A DNA stretch of 64,000 bases from Mxb001 sp964537955 (GTDB taxonomy: Bacteria > Actinomycetota > Actinomycetes > S36-B12), in the NCBI GenBank assembly GCA_964537955.1, contig CAZICY010000003.1:1-64000 (forward strand). The letters are read 5' to 3'. Below are positions 7,455 through 15,734 of the stretch, one piece after another. Made by a program: the position numbers and the translations under genes. The stretch's first letter is position 1, and each line of letters opens with the position of its first letter. The notes under the pieces are model-generated. The model searched no databases and had not been told where the DNA came from. It saw only the letters and a program-made list of their open reading frames with translations.

Positions 7455-8687
7455 ATGGAGTCGTGGCCGGAGCCGCCGGTGCCGGTACTGGGCCCCGGCG
7501 GTCGCGCGGTGCGCGTGCGGGACACCTCCAGCGGAGAACTGCGGCCGACGGCGCCGGGCGAGGAGGCGCGACTCTACGTCTGCGGGATCACGCCGTACGA
7601 CGCCACCCACATGGGACACGCGGCCACGTATCTCGCCTTCGACACCCTCGTGCGCGCGTGGCGGGACGCCGGGCACCGGGTGCACTACGTGCAGAACGTC
7701 ACGGACATCGACGATCCGCTCCTGGAGCGTGCGGTAGCGACAGGCCAGGACTGGCAGGAGATCGCGCGACGGGAGACGCAGCTCTTCCGGGACGACATGC
7801 GATGGCTGCGCGTGGTGCCTCCGACCGACTACATCGGCGCCGTCGAATCCATCCCGAGCGTCGTGGCGTGCATCGAGGGGTTGCGGGCGCGCGATGCCGT
7901 CTATGACGTCGAGGGGGACCTGTACTTCGACATCGCCACGGACCCGCGCTTCGGTGAGGTGAGCGGGCTGTCCCGTGAGGAGATGCTCGCGCTCTTCGCC
8001 GAGCGGGGCGGAGATCCGCTGCGTCCGGGCAAGCGCGATCCGCTCGACCCGCTGCTGTGGCGAGCGGCGCGGCCCGAGGAGCCAGCGTGGGACACCCCGA
8101 TCGGGCACGGGCGCCCGGGCTGGCACATCGAGTGCGTCGCGATCGCGCTCGACCACCTGGGGATGACCTTCGACGTGCAGGGCGGGGGCCGTGACCTGGT
8201 GTTCCCCCATCATGAGATGGGCGCGAGCCACGCGGAGGTCCTCGAGGGCACGCGACCCTATGCCCGCGACTACGTCCACGCCGGCATGGTGGGTCTCGAC
8301 GGTGTCAAGATGAGCAAGTCACTGGGCAACCTCGTCTTCGTGCACCGATTGCGCGAGTCCGGGGTCGCCCCCGGGGCGGTGCGCCTCGCGGTGCTGGCGC
8401 ACCACTACCGCGAGGACTGGGACTGGACCGAGGACGGCTTGCGCGAGGCCCAGGACCGGCTCGTCCGCTGGACGCGTGCGGTGTCGTTGGACGAGGGTCC
8501 CGCCGCCGAGACGACCGTCGAGGCCATGCGCGCTGCAGTGGCTGATGACCTGGACACACCGGCCGCCATCGCGGCCGTGGACCGGTGGGCGGACGACGCA
8601 CTCACACGCGGCGGGAGGGACGCGGAGGCTCCCGGGCGCGTGCGCGACGCCGTCGACGCGCTGCTCGGCGTCGACCTCACGGCCTAG
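7455..8687 (+). CDS. mshC: L-cysteine:1D-myo-inositol 2-amino-2-deoxy-alpha-D-glucopyranoside ligase MshC
   Basis: A 410-residue class I aminoacyl-tRNA-synthetase-fold ligase that joins cysteine to GlcN-inositol with ATP in mycothiol synthesis. CGITPYDATHMGHA at residues 43-56 carries the zinc ligand Cys43 and the HIGH-like signature. VKMSKSLGN near residue 285 is the KMSKS loop, and PGWHIEC and PHHEMG supply further conserved pocket residues. It differs from CysS by its short C-terminal domain and the T-P-Y-D-A-T motif. It follows the phosphatase/DUF3090/kinase-like block and is probably transcribed from its own leaderless promoter. The gene ends 9 bases before the convergent gnd stop. Confidence 0.95.
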   Translation: MESWPEPPVPVLGPGGRAVRVRDTSSGELRPTAPGEEARLYVCGITPYDATHMGHAATYLAFDTLVRAWRDAGHRVHYVQNVTDIDDPLLERAVATGQDWQEIARRETQLFRDDMRWLRVVPPTDYIGAVESIPSVVACIEGLRARDAVYDVEGDLYFDIATDPRFGEVSGLSREEMLALFAERGGDPLRPGKRDPLDPLLWRAARPEEPAWDTPIGHGRPGWHIECVAIALDHLGMTFDVQGGGRDLVFPHHEMGASHAEVLEGTRPYARDYVHAGMVGLDGVKMSKSLGNLVFVHRLRESGVAPGAVRLAVLAHHYREDWDWTEDGLREAQDRLVRWTRAVSLDEGPAAETTVEAMRAAVADDLDTPAAIAAVDRWADDALTRGGRDAEAPGRVRDAVDALLGVDLTA

Positions 8688-8696
8688 TCGCGACGG

Positions 8697-9731
8697 CTAC
8701 GCAGGCTTCTCGTCGTGCCCGCCGAACTCCTTGCGCTGTGCCGACATCACCCTGTAGGCGAAGTCGGCCATGCCCTGGCTGTCGAAGCGCGAGTAGAGCG
8801 CCTCGGTGAGCACCGGGGCGGGGACGCCCTCCTCGATCGCGGCGATGGAGGTCCACCGTCCCTCGCCTGAATCCGAGACGCGGCCTGAGAACTCAGCGAG
8901 GTCGCCGGACCTCGACAGTGCCAGCGCCGTGAGGTCCAGCAGCCATGAGCCGACGACGCTGCCGCGCCGCCACACCTCGGCGATCGCGGGGAGGTCGAAG
9001 GAGTACTGGTAGTACTCGGGGTGCTCCAGGGGCGCGGTCTCGGCGTCGGCGTCCCGCTGGCGAAGACCGGTGTCGGCATGCTTGAGGATGTTCAGGCCTT
9101 CTGCGTAGGCCGCCATGAGGCCGTACTCGATGCCGTTGTGCACCATCTTGACGAAGTGGCCGGCGCCGCTGGGTCCGCAGTGCAGCCAGCCGGCCTCTCC
9201 GGGGAGCAGGGGACCCGAGCGGTCGGCCGTCCGTGGTGCGGAGGCGACGCCGGGGGCCACCGACTCCCAGATCGGATCGAGGCGGTTCACCGCCTCGTCG
9301 TCTCCGCCGATCATGAGGGAGTAGCCGCGCTCGAGCCCCCAGACCCCACCGGAGGTCCCGCAATCGACGTAGTGAATTCCCCGTGGGCGCAGGGCCTCGG
9401 CGCGACGGATGTCGTCGCGGTAGTAGGAGTTGCCCCCGTCGATCATCGCGTCGCCCTCGCCCAGGAGCGTGCCGAGCTCGTCCACGACCGCCTGCGTGAT
9501 CGCACCCGCCGGGACCATGATCCACACGTTGCGAGGCCCGTCCATCTGCGCCACCAGATCAGCGAGTGACGTGGCGCCGAGGGCACCCTCGGCCACGAGG
9601 GCCGCGACGGCCGCCGGGTCCCGGTCGTAGACCACGGCCGAGTGCCCATCGCGCATGATCCGCCGCACGATGTTGGCCCCCATTCGACCGAGGCCCACCA
9701 TGCCCAACTGCATGGGCTGTGACGTCGTCAT
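8697..9731 (-). CDS. gnd: 6-phosphogluconate dehydrogenase, decarboxylating, short (GntZ/YqeC) type
   Basis: A 344-residue enzyme that oxidises and decarboxylates 6-phosphogluconate to ribulose 5-phosphate. The Rossmann motif MVGLGRMGANIVRRI lies near residue 10, VDCGTSGGVWGLERGY carries the substrate-binding region and GHFVKMVHNGIEYG holds the catalytic Lys. At 344 residues it belongs to the short class, which is usually NAD+-preferring, and not to the ~470-residue GndA class. An AAGGGAAG sequence lies just before the ATG. It is divergent from pgi across 97 bases that contain a perfect inverted repeat (see 9788-9812). Confidence 0.93.
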   Translation of the reverse strand: MTTSQPMQLGMVGLGRMGANIVRRIMRDGHSAVVYDRDPAAVAALVAEGALGATSLADLVAQMDGPRNVWIMVPAGAITQAVVDELGTLLGEGDAMIDGGNSYYRDDIRRAEALRPRGIHYVDCGTSGGVWGLERGYSLMIGGDDEAVNRLDPIWESVAPGVASAPRTADRSGPLLPGEAGWLHCGPSGAGHFVKMVHNGIEYGLMAAYAEGLNILKHADTGLRQRDADAETAPLEHPEYYQYSFDLPAIAEVWRRGSVVGSWLLDLTALALSRSGDLAEFSGRVSDSGEGRWTSIAAIEEGVPAPVLTEALYSRFDSQGMADFAYRVMSAQRKEFGGHDEKPA

Positions 9732-9787
9732 GGGGTCTTCCCTTCGTCAGGTGTCCGCGGCGTGAGCGCGGGATGTCCGTTGGCCCA

Positions 9788-9812
9788 TACGGTGTACGAC
9801 CTCGACACCGTA
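9788..9812. promoter_or_regulatory. perfect 8-bp inverted repeat between gnd and pgi
   Basis: TACGGTGT (9788-9795) and ACACCGTA (9805-9812) are exact inverted copies separated by 9 bases. Each arm contains TACGGT, a TANNNT -10-like hexamer facing the outward gene (pgi on plus, gnd on minus). It may be a symmetric divergent promoter, an operator, or both. Confidence 0.55.
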
Positions 9813-9828
9813 GTGCAAGGCTTCTCGC

Positions 9829-11466
9829 ATGAACTCCACGGAATCCACGGATCCTGCTCGCACGCAGTCCTGGGCGAGGCTCCTGCGGCTGGCGCAGGGC
9901 CTGCGCGAGCGTCACCTGAGGGAGATCTTCGCCGCCGAGCCGGACCGGGGACCGGCGTGGACCCTCGAGGCGGCCGGCCTGCGCGTGGACTTCAGCAAGC
10001 AGCGGGTCACGCACGAGGTGATGGACTCGCTCCTGGAGCTCGCCCGCGAGCAGGGCGTGCTGGAGCGTCGGGATGCGATGTACGCCGGCGAGCGGATCAA
10101 CACGACCGAAGACCGCTCCGTCCTGCACGTCGCGCTCCGGCTGCCGGGCGGAGCTGAACTCCGCGTGGACGACGTCGACGTCGCCGCGCAGGTGCACGTC
10201 GTGCTCGATCGCATGGCCGACTTCTCCGAGCGCGTGCGGCAGGGAACGTGGCTGGGGGCCACCGGCGAGCGCATCGTCAATATCGTCAACATCGGCATCG
10301 GCGGATCGGATCTCGGGCCCGCGATGGCCTATGAGGCGCTGCGCTACTACTCCGATCGGGCGATGACGTTCCGATTCGTGTCCAACGTGGATCCGACCGA
10401 CATCACCGAGGCCCTGCTCGGCCTAGAGCCCGCTCAGACGCTCTTCATCGTGGCATCCAAGACCTTCAGCACCCAGGAGACGCTCACCAACGCGAGGGCG
10501 GCGCGCCAGTGGATCGTCGACGCCCTGGGGGAGGAGGCGGTGCCTCGGCACTTTGTGGCGGTGTCCACCAACGCCGATCGCGTCGCGGCGTTCGGCATCG
10601 ACACGGCGAACATGTTCGGCTTCTGGGACTGGGTCGGAGGGCGCTACTCCATGGACTCGGCCATCGGGCTCAGCACCATGATCGCGGTCGGCCCGCAGCG
10701 CTTCAGGGAGATGCTCGATGGCTTCCATGCCATGGATCAGCACTTCCGCCACGCGGACCCGTCGGTCAACATCCCGCTGCGCATGGGGCTGCTGGCCGTG
10801 TGGAATCGCGACTTCCTCGATATCCCGACCAACGCGGTGCTGCCCTACGCGCAGTTCCTGGCGCGCTTCCCGGCGTACCTGCAGCAGCTGACCATGGAGA
10901 GCAACGGCAAGTCCGTGCGACTCGACGGCGCCCATGTCGACTACAACACGGGAGCGATCTTCTGGGGGGAGCCCGGCACCAACGGCCAGCACTCGTTCTA
11001 CCAGCTGCTGCACCAGGGCACCGAGGTCGTCTCGTGCGACTTCGTGCTCTTCGCCCAGGCACTCGAGCCGGTCTACGACATGCAGGACATGCTTGCGGCC
11101 AACGCCCTCGCGCAGGCCGCCGTGCTCGCCTTCGGGCGGACAGCGGAGGAGGTCCGCGCCGACGGCACGCCCGAGGCTCTCGTGCCGCACAAGGTGATGC
11201 CAGGCAACCGACCGTCGACCTTCATCCTCGCCGCCCGACTCGAACCGCATGCCCTCGGCGCCCTCATCGCGCTCTACGAGCACAGCGTGTTCGTCCAGGG
11301 AGCGGTGTGGGGGATCGACAGCTTCGACCAGTGGGGCGTGGAGCTGGGCAAGGCCATGGCCAACTCGATCCTGCCCGACCTCCAGGACGCTGATCGGCCC
11401 CTGCACCGGGACTCCTCCACCGACGCCCTCATCCGGGCCTACCAGGCCATGCACGCGCAGGGCTGA
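9829..11466 (+). CDS. pgi: glucose-6-phosphate isomerase
   Basis: A 545-residue cytoplasmic enzyme that interconverts glucose 6-phosphate and fructose 6-phosphate. Signatures present are NIGIGGSDLGPAMAYEAL near residue 155, VASKTFSTQETLTNA (phosphate binding) near residue 207, FWDWVGGRYSMDSAIGL near residue 265, GEPGTNGQHSF with the catalytic Glu and His near residue 380, and VWGIDSFDQWGVELGK near the C-terminus with the catalytic Lys. The length is normal. AAGG lies about 9 bases before the ATG. It is divergent from gnd, so two branches of glucose 6-phosphate use share a control region. Confidence 0.96.
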   Translation: MNSTESTDPARTQSWARLLRLAQGLRERHLREIFAAEPDRGPAWTLEAAGLRVDFSKQRVTHEVMDSLLELAREQGVLERRDAMYAGERINTTEDRSVLHVALRLPGGAELRVDDVDVAAQVHVVLDRMADFSERVRQGTWLGATGERIVNIVNIGIGGSDLGPAMAYEALRYYSDRAMTFRFVSNVDPTDITEALLGLEPAQTLFIVASKTFSTQETLTNARAARQWIVDALGEEAVPRHFVAVSTNADRVAAFGIDTANMFGFWDWVGGRYSMDSAIGLSTMIAVGPQRFREMLDGFHAMDQHFRHADPSVNIPLRMGLLAVWNRDFLDIPTNAVLPYAQFLARFPAYLQQLTMESNGKSVRLDGAHVDYNTGAIFWGEPGTNGQHSFYQLLHQGTEVVSCDFVLFAQALEPVYDMQDMLAANALAQAAVLAFGRTAEEVRADGTPEALVPHKVMPGNRPSTFILAARLEPHALGALIALYEHSVFVQGAVWGIDSFDQWGVELGKAMANSILPDLQDADRPLHRDSSTDALIRAYQAMHAQG

Positions 11467-11477
11467 CGTCGGTCCCC

Positions 11478-12329
11478 TCAGCCGGTGTCGGTGCCGCGAC
11501 GACGCAGGTAGCGCTCGAACTCTCGCGCGATCGCCTCGCCGCTCGCCTCGGGCAGGTCCGTGGTGTCGCGTGCTTCCTCGAGCTGGCGGACGTAGTCGGC
11601 GACCTCCTCGTCGTCGGCGGCGAGCTCGTCGACGCCGATCTCCCAGGCCCTCGCCTCCTCGACGAGGTCGGCGAGAGGCACAGGGACGTCCAGGAGGTCC
11701 TCGACGCGGCGCACCAACGCGAGGGTGGCCTTGGGGGAGGGAGCCTGGGCGACGTAGTGGGGGACCGCCGCCCACAGCGAGACGGCCGGCAGGCCCCGAC
11801 GCCCGCAGGCCTCCTGCAGGACGCCGACGATTCCCGTCGGCCCCTCGTAGTGGGACGGCTCCACGCCGAGGCTGAGGGCGGTGCCGGGATCGGTCGAGGT
11901 GCCCGTGACCGGGACGGGACGCGAGTGCGGGCTGTCGGACAGCAGCGCGCCGAGGGTGACGCACAGCGTGACGCCGAGTTCGGCCGAGAGGCCGAGGACC
12001 TCGTCGGTGAATTGCCGCCACCGCATGTTGGGCTCGATGCCGTGGACGAGCACGACGTCGCGGGCCGCCAGGGGCAGGCGCGCGACGTAGATGCGCGTTG
12101 TCGGCCAGGTGAGCCCGCGCACGCCCTCCTCGTCGAAGGCGATGATCGGACGGTTGACCTGGTAGTCGTAGTAGTCCTCCGGATCGATCTCTGCCAGAGG
12201 CGTCGCGCCCCAGACCCGGATGAGGTGGTCGATGGTGTCGCTCGCGGCATCGCCCGCGTCGTTCCAACCCTCGAAGGCAGCAACCAGGACGGGGTCGACG
12301 AGCTCGGGCAAGGCCTCGAATTCGATCAT
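11478..12329 (-). CDS. PAC2 family protein
   Basis: A 283-residue protein of the PAC2 family, named for a eukaryotic proteasome assembly chaperone. Family features are VLVAAFEGWNDAGDAAS near residue 15, DYYDYQVNRP near residue 50 and VVLVHGIEPNMRWR near residue 90. The frame extends 13 codons further upstream, but the ATG at 12329 has GGAGGTGG about 6 bases before it and matches the family start (MIEFEALPELVDP). Bacterial members are common in actinobacteria and unproven functionally. It lies about 1.7 kb before the proteasome locus, which is suggestive only. It is convergent with pgi. Confidence 0.85.
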   Translation of the reverse strand: MIEFEALPELVDPVLVAAFEGWNDAGDAASDTIDHLIRVWGATPLAEIDPEDYYDYQVNRPIIAFDEEGVRGLTWPTTRIYVARLPLAARDVVLVHGIEPNMRWRQFTDEVLGLSAELGVTLCVTLGALLSDSPHSRPVPVTGTSTDPGTALSLGVEPSHYEGPTGIVGVLQEACGRRGLPAVSLWAAVPHYVAQAPSPKATLALVRRVEDLLDVPVPLADLVEEARAWEIGVDELAADDEEVADYVRQLEEARDTTDLPEASGEAIAREFERYLRRRGTDTG

Positions 12330-12434
12330 GCGGCCACCTCCGGTCCCCGTCCCCCGCACTGCGGTCACCCTATGTCACGCCCGGGCAGGCCACGTCGATC
12401 CGTGGCCGCGCCCGGCCGCAGGCGTGGGCGCCGC

Positions 12435-12440
12435 TAGCCT
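12435..12440 (+). promoter_or_regulatory. -10 box TAGCCT before HAD hydrolase gene
   Basis: TAGCCT lies 8 bases before the ATG at 12449, slightly longer than the usual 6-base spacing in this window. A GTG at 12443 would be too close to be a leaderless start. Confidence 0.45.
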
Positions 12441-12448
12441 GCGTGGCC

Positions 12449-13129
12449 ATGGCGACTCCCGCGGCGGTGCTGTTCGACCTCGACGGGACGCTCCTGGACT
12501 CCGAGGACCTGTGGTGGGAGGCGGAGTGCCGTGTCGTCTCCGGATGGGGTGGCACCTGGACGCGCGAGGACCAGGCGCACTGCCTGGGGGGCCCTCTCGA
12601 GCGCGTCACCGCCTACATGAAGGAGCAGACCGGCGCTCCGCACGCTGCCGAGGACATCGGCGCCGAGCTCCTCGCCACGATGGAGGCGCTGCTGCGCGCG
12701 GGCGACCTGCAGTGGCGGCCGGGGGCACTGGCACTGCTCACCCAGTGCCGAGATGCACGCGTCCCGACCGCGCTCGTCTCGGCATCGCACCGGCGCCTGC
12801 TCGACGCCGTGGCCGACGCCGTGTCGGGCCATCCGGGCATGCCCGATCCCGCGTTCGACGTGACGGTTGCCGGTGATGAGGTCAACGAGGGCAAGCCCCA
12901 CCCCGAGCCCTACCTGGAGGCCGCGCGGCTGCTCGACGTGGCCATCGAGGACTGCGTCGTGATCGAGGACTCCCCGACCGGGGTGTCCTCCGGCCAGGCG
13001 AGCGGTGCCTTCGTCCTTGCGGTTCCGCACCTGGTGACGATTCCGGCGCATCCGCGCCGACGCGTGGTGCCGACGCTGCGCGACGTCTCGCTCGACGACC
13101 TGCGCGCCTGGGCTAGCCTCGCCGGATGA
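12449..13129 (+). CDS. HAD superfamily hydrolase, beta-phosphoglucomutase/phosphatase-like
   Basis: A 226-residue HAD protein. Motif I is VLFDLDGTLLDSEDLWW at the N-terminus (the two Asp of DLDGT), motif II is ALVSASHRR, motif III the Lys in EGKPHPEPYLEAA, and motif IV VVIEDSPTGVSSG. The helical cap between motifs I and II places it in the subclass containing beta-phosphoglucomutases and small sugar-phosphate phosphatases. The substrate is not predictable. The ATG at 12449 is preferred to a GTG two codons upstream because of promoter spacing. The end overlaps trmI by 4 bases. Confidence 0.88.
   Translation: MATPAAVLFDLDGTLLDSEDLWWEAECRVVSGWGGTWTREDQAHCLGGPLERVTAYMKEQTGAPHAAEDIGAELLATMEALLRAGDLQWRPGALALLTQCRDARVPTALVSASHRRLLDAVADAVSGHPGMPDPAFDVTVAGDEVNEGKPHPEPYLEAARLLDVAIEDCVVIEDSPTGVSSGQASGAFVLAVPHLVTIPAHPRRRVVPTLRDVSLDDLRAWASLAG
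13114..13119 (+). promoter_or_regulatory. -10 box TAGCCT inside HAD gene, leaderless start of trmI
   Basis: TAGCCT is followed by exactly 6 bases and then the ATG at 13126. The box lies inside the last codons of the HAD gene. Confidence 0.5.
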
Positions 13130-13992
13130 CCGGCGCGCGCGTGCTCTCGGTGGGCGACATCGTCCAGATCACCGACGACAAGGGCCGGCACCACACCCTC
13201 GTCCTGGCGGAGGGGGCCACGTTCCACACGCATCGCGGCTCGATCGCACACGACGACCTGCTCGGAAGGCCCGAGGGCATCGTGGTGACGACCACCGGGG
13301 GGACGGCGTACGTCGCGCTGCGCTCCCTCCTGGAGGACTTCGTGCTGTCGATGCCGCGGGGGGCGGCCGTCATCTACCCGAAGGACGCTGCTCGCATCGC
13401 CATGCTCAGTGGGCTGCGGCCGGGATGGACCGTGCTCGAGGCGGGCGCGGGGTCTGGTGCCCTCACCTGCACCCTCATCCAGACGGTCGGCTCCGACGGC
13501 CGGGTCGTCTCGTGCGAGCGCCGCCCTGACTTCGCGGAGACGGCGCGGTCCAATGTCACGCGGTGGTTCGGCGAGGAGCCGGCGTCGTGGAGCCTGCACG
13601 TGGGTGACCTCGCCGATCGACCGTGGGATCCCGAGCTGACGGGTGGCTTCGATGCCGTCGTGCTCGACATGCTCGATCCCTGGGAGCACGTGGACACCGT
13701 GGCCGCGGCGCTGCGTCCGGGGGGCGTGCTCGTGGTCTACGTCGCCACGACCACACAGCTGTCGCGCATCGCGGAGGACCTGCGGGCGGACGGCCGCTGG
13801 ACCGAGCCGCGAGCCGAGGAGTCCCTCGTGCGCACATGGCACCTGGAGGGCCTTGCGGTCCGCCCCGACCACCGGATGGTCGGTCACACCGGCTTCCTGC
13901 TTGCCGCGCGACGCCTCGCGGACGGCACTGTGGCCCCCCCACGACGCCGCCGGCCCGCGAAGGGGATGGCGGCGGGCGCCTCCGGCGCGTGA
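13126..13992 (+). CDS. trmI: tRNA (adenine(58)-N1)-methyltransferase TrmI
   Basis: A 288-residue SAM-dependent methyltransferase that makes m1A58 in the T-loop of tRNA as a homotetramer. The N-terminal beta domain (GDIVQITDDKGRHHTLVLA) precedes the Rossmann domain, with the SAM motif VLEAGAGSGALT near residue 105, CERRPDFAETA and VVLDMLDPWEHV. YPKDAARIAMLSG before motif I is also typical. The C-terminal tail is basic (RRRRPAKG). Actinobacteria often place it directly before mpa, as here and in Mycobacterium tuberculosis (Rv2118c). The start codon overlaps the HAD gene end (ATGA). Confidence 0.92.
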   Translation: MTGARVLSVGDIVQITDDKGRHHTLVLAEGATFHTHRGSIAHDDLLGRPEGIVVTTTGGTAYVALRSLLEDFVLSMPRGAAVIYPKDAARIAMLSGLRPGWTVLEAGAGSGALTCTLIQTVGSDGRVVSCERRPDFAETARSNVTRWFGEEPASWSLHVGDLADRPWDPELTGGFDAVVLDMLDPWEHVDTVAAALRPGGVLVVYVATTTQLSRIAEDLRADGRWTEPRAEESLVRTWHLEGLAVRPDHRMVGHTGFLLAARRLADGTVAPPRRRRPAKGMAAGASGA

Positions 13993-14017
13993 CAGGCGCC
14001 CCGCACGGATCTGTGGG

Positions 14018-14023
14018 TAGGGT
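14018..14023 (+). promoter_or_regulatory. candidate -10 box TAGGGT for mpa
   Basis: TAGGGT lies 42 bases before the last base preceding the mpa ATG. The leader of about 35 bases would contain GGGAGG at 14054-14059, so this transcript is leadered. Confidence 0.45.
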
Positions 14024-14065
14024 CGAGTTCAGGAAGATCAGCGGCAGGGACCCGGGAGGCGTGGC

Positions 14066-15718
14066 ATGAGCGATCGCGACGCTGCGATGCGCACCCCCGA
14101 GGAGCGCCTGAGGGTGCTGGAGTCCGAGCTCTCCGCGGCCCAGGCCCACAACGGACGCCTCGTGGCGACACTGCGCGATGCCCGCGAGCAGATCGTGGCG
14201 CTCAAGGCCGAGGTGGACCGACTGGCCGAGCCGCCGGGCAGCTACGGCGTCTTCCTGTCCCGTCTCGACGACGGCTCACTCGATGTGGCTGTCGCGGGCC
14301 GCAAGATGCGGCTGGTCGCCACGCCCGACGTGGACGCCACCTCCCTGCAGCCGGGTCAGGAGGTGATGCTCAACGAGTCGCTCAACGTCGTAGGCGTGCG
14401 CGCCTTCGAGCGGATCGGCGAGATCGTCATGCTCAAGGAGCTCCTCGCCGACGGCGAGCGAGCCCTCGTGATCGGCCGGGCCGACGAGGAGCGCGTCGTG
14501 GGTCTTGCCGAGCCGTTGCGCCAGCGCACCCTGCGGGCAGGCGACTCGCTGCTCATGGAGCCCCGCAGCGGCTACGTCTTCGAGGTCATCCCCAAGTCCG
14601 AGGTCGAGGAGCTCGTCCTCGAGGAGGTGCCCGACGTCGACTATGCTGACATCGGCGGACTGGGCAGCCAGATCGACGCGATCAAGGACGCCGTCGAACT
14701 GCCCTTCTTGCATCCCGAGCTCTTCGAGGAGCACCGGCTCGCCCCGCCCAAGGGGATCCTGCTCTACGGCCCGCCCGGCTGCGGCAAGACGCTCATCGCC
14801 AAGGCCGTGGCCAACTCGCTGGCCAAGAAGGTCGCCGAGCGCACCGGGCGCGAGGAGGGGCGGTCCTTCTTCCTCAACATCAAGGGACCGGAGCTGCTCA
14901 ACAAGTACGTCGGCGAGACGGAGCGCCATATCAGGCTCGTCTTCCAGCGCGCACGGGAGAAGGCGTCGGAGGGCATGCCCGTCATCGTCTTCTTCGATGA
15001 GATGGACTCGCTCTTCCGCACCCGCGGGTCCGGTGTCTCCAGCGACGTCGAGAACACCATCGTCCCCCAGCTGCTGAGCGAGATCGACGGCGTCGAGAGC
15101 CTCGAGAACGTCATCGTCATCGGCGCGTCCAACCGCGAGGACATGATCGATCCGGCGATCCTGCGCCCGGGGCGCCTGGACGTGAAGATCAAGATCCAGC
15201 GCCCGGACGCCGAGGCCGCTCGGGACATCCTCAGCAAGTACCTCACCCCTGACCTGCCGCTGCACGCCGAGGACCTGGGCGAGCATGGGGACGATGCCGA
15301 AGCCACGTGTGCAGCGATGATCCAGCGGGCCGTCGAGCGGATGTACTCGGAGGACGACGACAATCGATTCCTCGAGGTGACCTACGCCAACGGCGACAAG
15401 GAGATCCTCTACTTCAAGGACTTCAACTCCGGCGCGATGCTCGAGAACATCGTGTCCCGCGCCAAGAAGATGGCCATCAAGGACTTCCTCGACTACGGGC
15501 AGAAGGGCATTCGCGTGCAGCACATGCTGACCGCGTGCGTCGACGAGTTCCGGGAGAACGAGGACCTGCCCAACACCACCAACCCTGACGACTGGGCTCG
15601 CATCTCGGGCAAGAAGGGCGAGCGGATCGTCTTCATCCGCACCCTCATCCAGGGCAAGCAGGGCACGGAGGCCGGTCGCCTGATCGACACGGTCGCCAAC
15701 ACCGGCCAGTACCTGTGA
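14066..15718 (+). CDS. mpa: proteasome-associated ATPase Mpa/ARC
   Basis: A 550-residue AAA+ unfoldase that recruits pupylated proteins and threads them into the 20S proteasome. An N-terminal coiled coil (about residues 12-53) binds Pup. The OB domains follow, then the ATPase with Walker A GPPGCGKT at 235-242 and Walker B VIVFFDE at about 306-312, plus FRTRGSG and RPGRLD. The C-terminus ends GQYL, the tail that docks into the proteasome alpha ring and opens the gate. A GGGAGG site lies 6 bases before the ATG. It is followed after 16 bases by dop. All expected motifs are intact. Confidence 0.97.
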   Translation: MSDRDAAMRTPEERLRVLESELSAAQAHNGRLVATLRDAREQIVALKAEVDRLAEPPGSYGVFLSRLDDGSLDVAVAGRKMRLVATPDVDATSLQPGQEVMLNESLNVVGVRAFERIGEIVMLKELLADGERALVIGRADEERVVGLAEPLRQRTLRAGDSLLMEPRSGYVFEVIPKSEVEELVLEEVPDVDYADIGGLGSQIDAIKDAVELPFLHPELFEEHRLAPPKGILLYGPPGCGKTLIAKAVANSLAKKVAERTGREEGRSFFLNIKGPELLNKYVGETERHIRLVFQRAREKASEGMPVIVFFDEMDSLFRTRGSGVSSDVENTIVPQLLSEIDGVESLENVIVIGASNREDMIDPAILRPGRLDVKIKIQRPDAEAARDILSKYLTPDLPLHAEDLGEHGDDAEATCAAMIQRAVERMYSEDDDNRFLEVTYANGDKEILYFKDFNSGAMLENIVSRAKKMAIKDFLDYGQKGIRVQHMLTACVDEFRENEDLPNTTNPDDWARISGKKGERIVFIRTLIQGKQGTEAGRLIDTVANTGQYL

Positions 15719-15734
15719 CCCGCGGAGTGCATCG

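Noticed and set aside
12443..12445. GTG two codons upstream as the start of the HAD hydrolase
   Set aside because: It lies only 2 bases after the TAGCCT box, too close for a transcript start. The ATG at 12449 is preferred.
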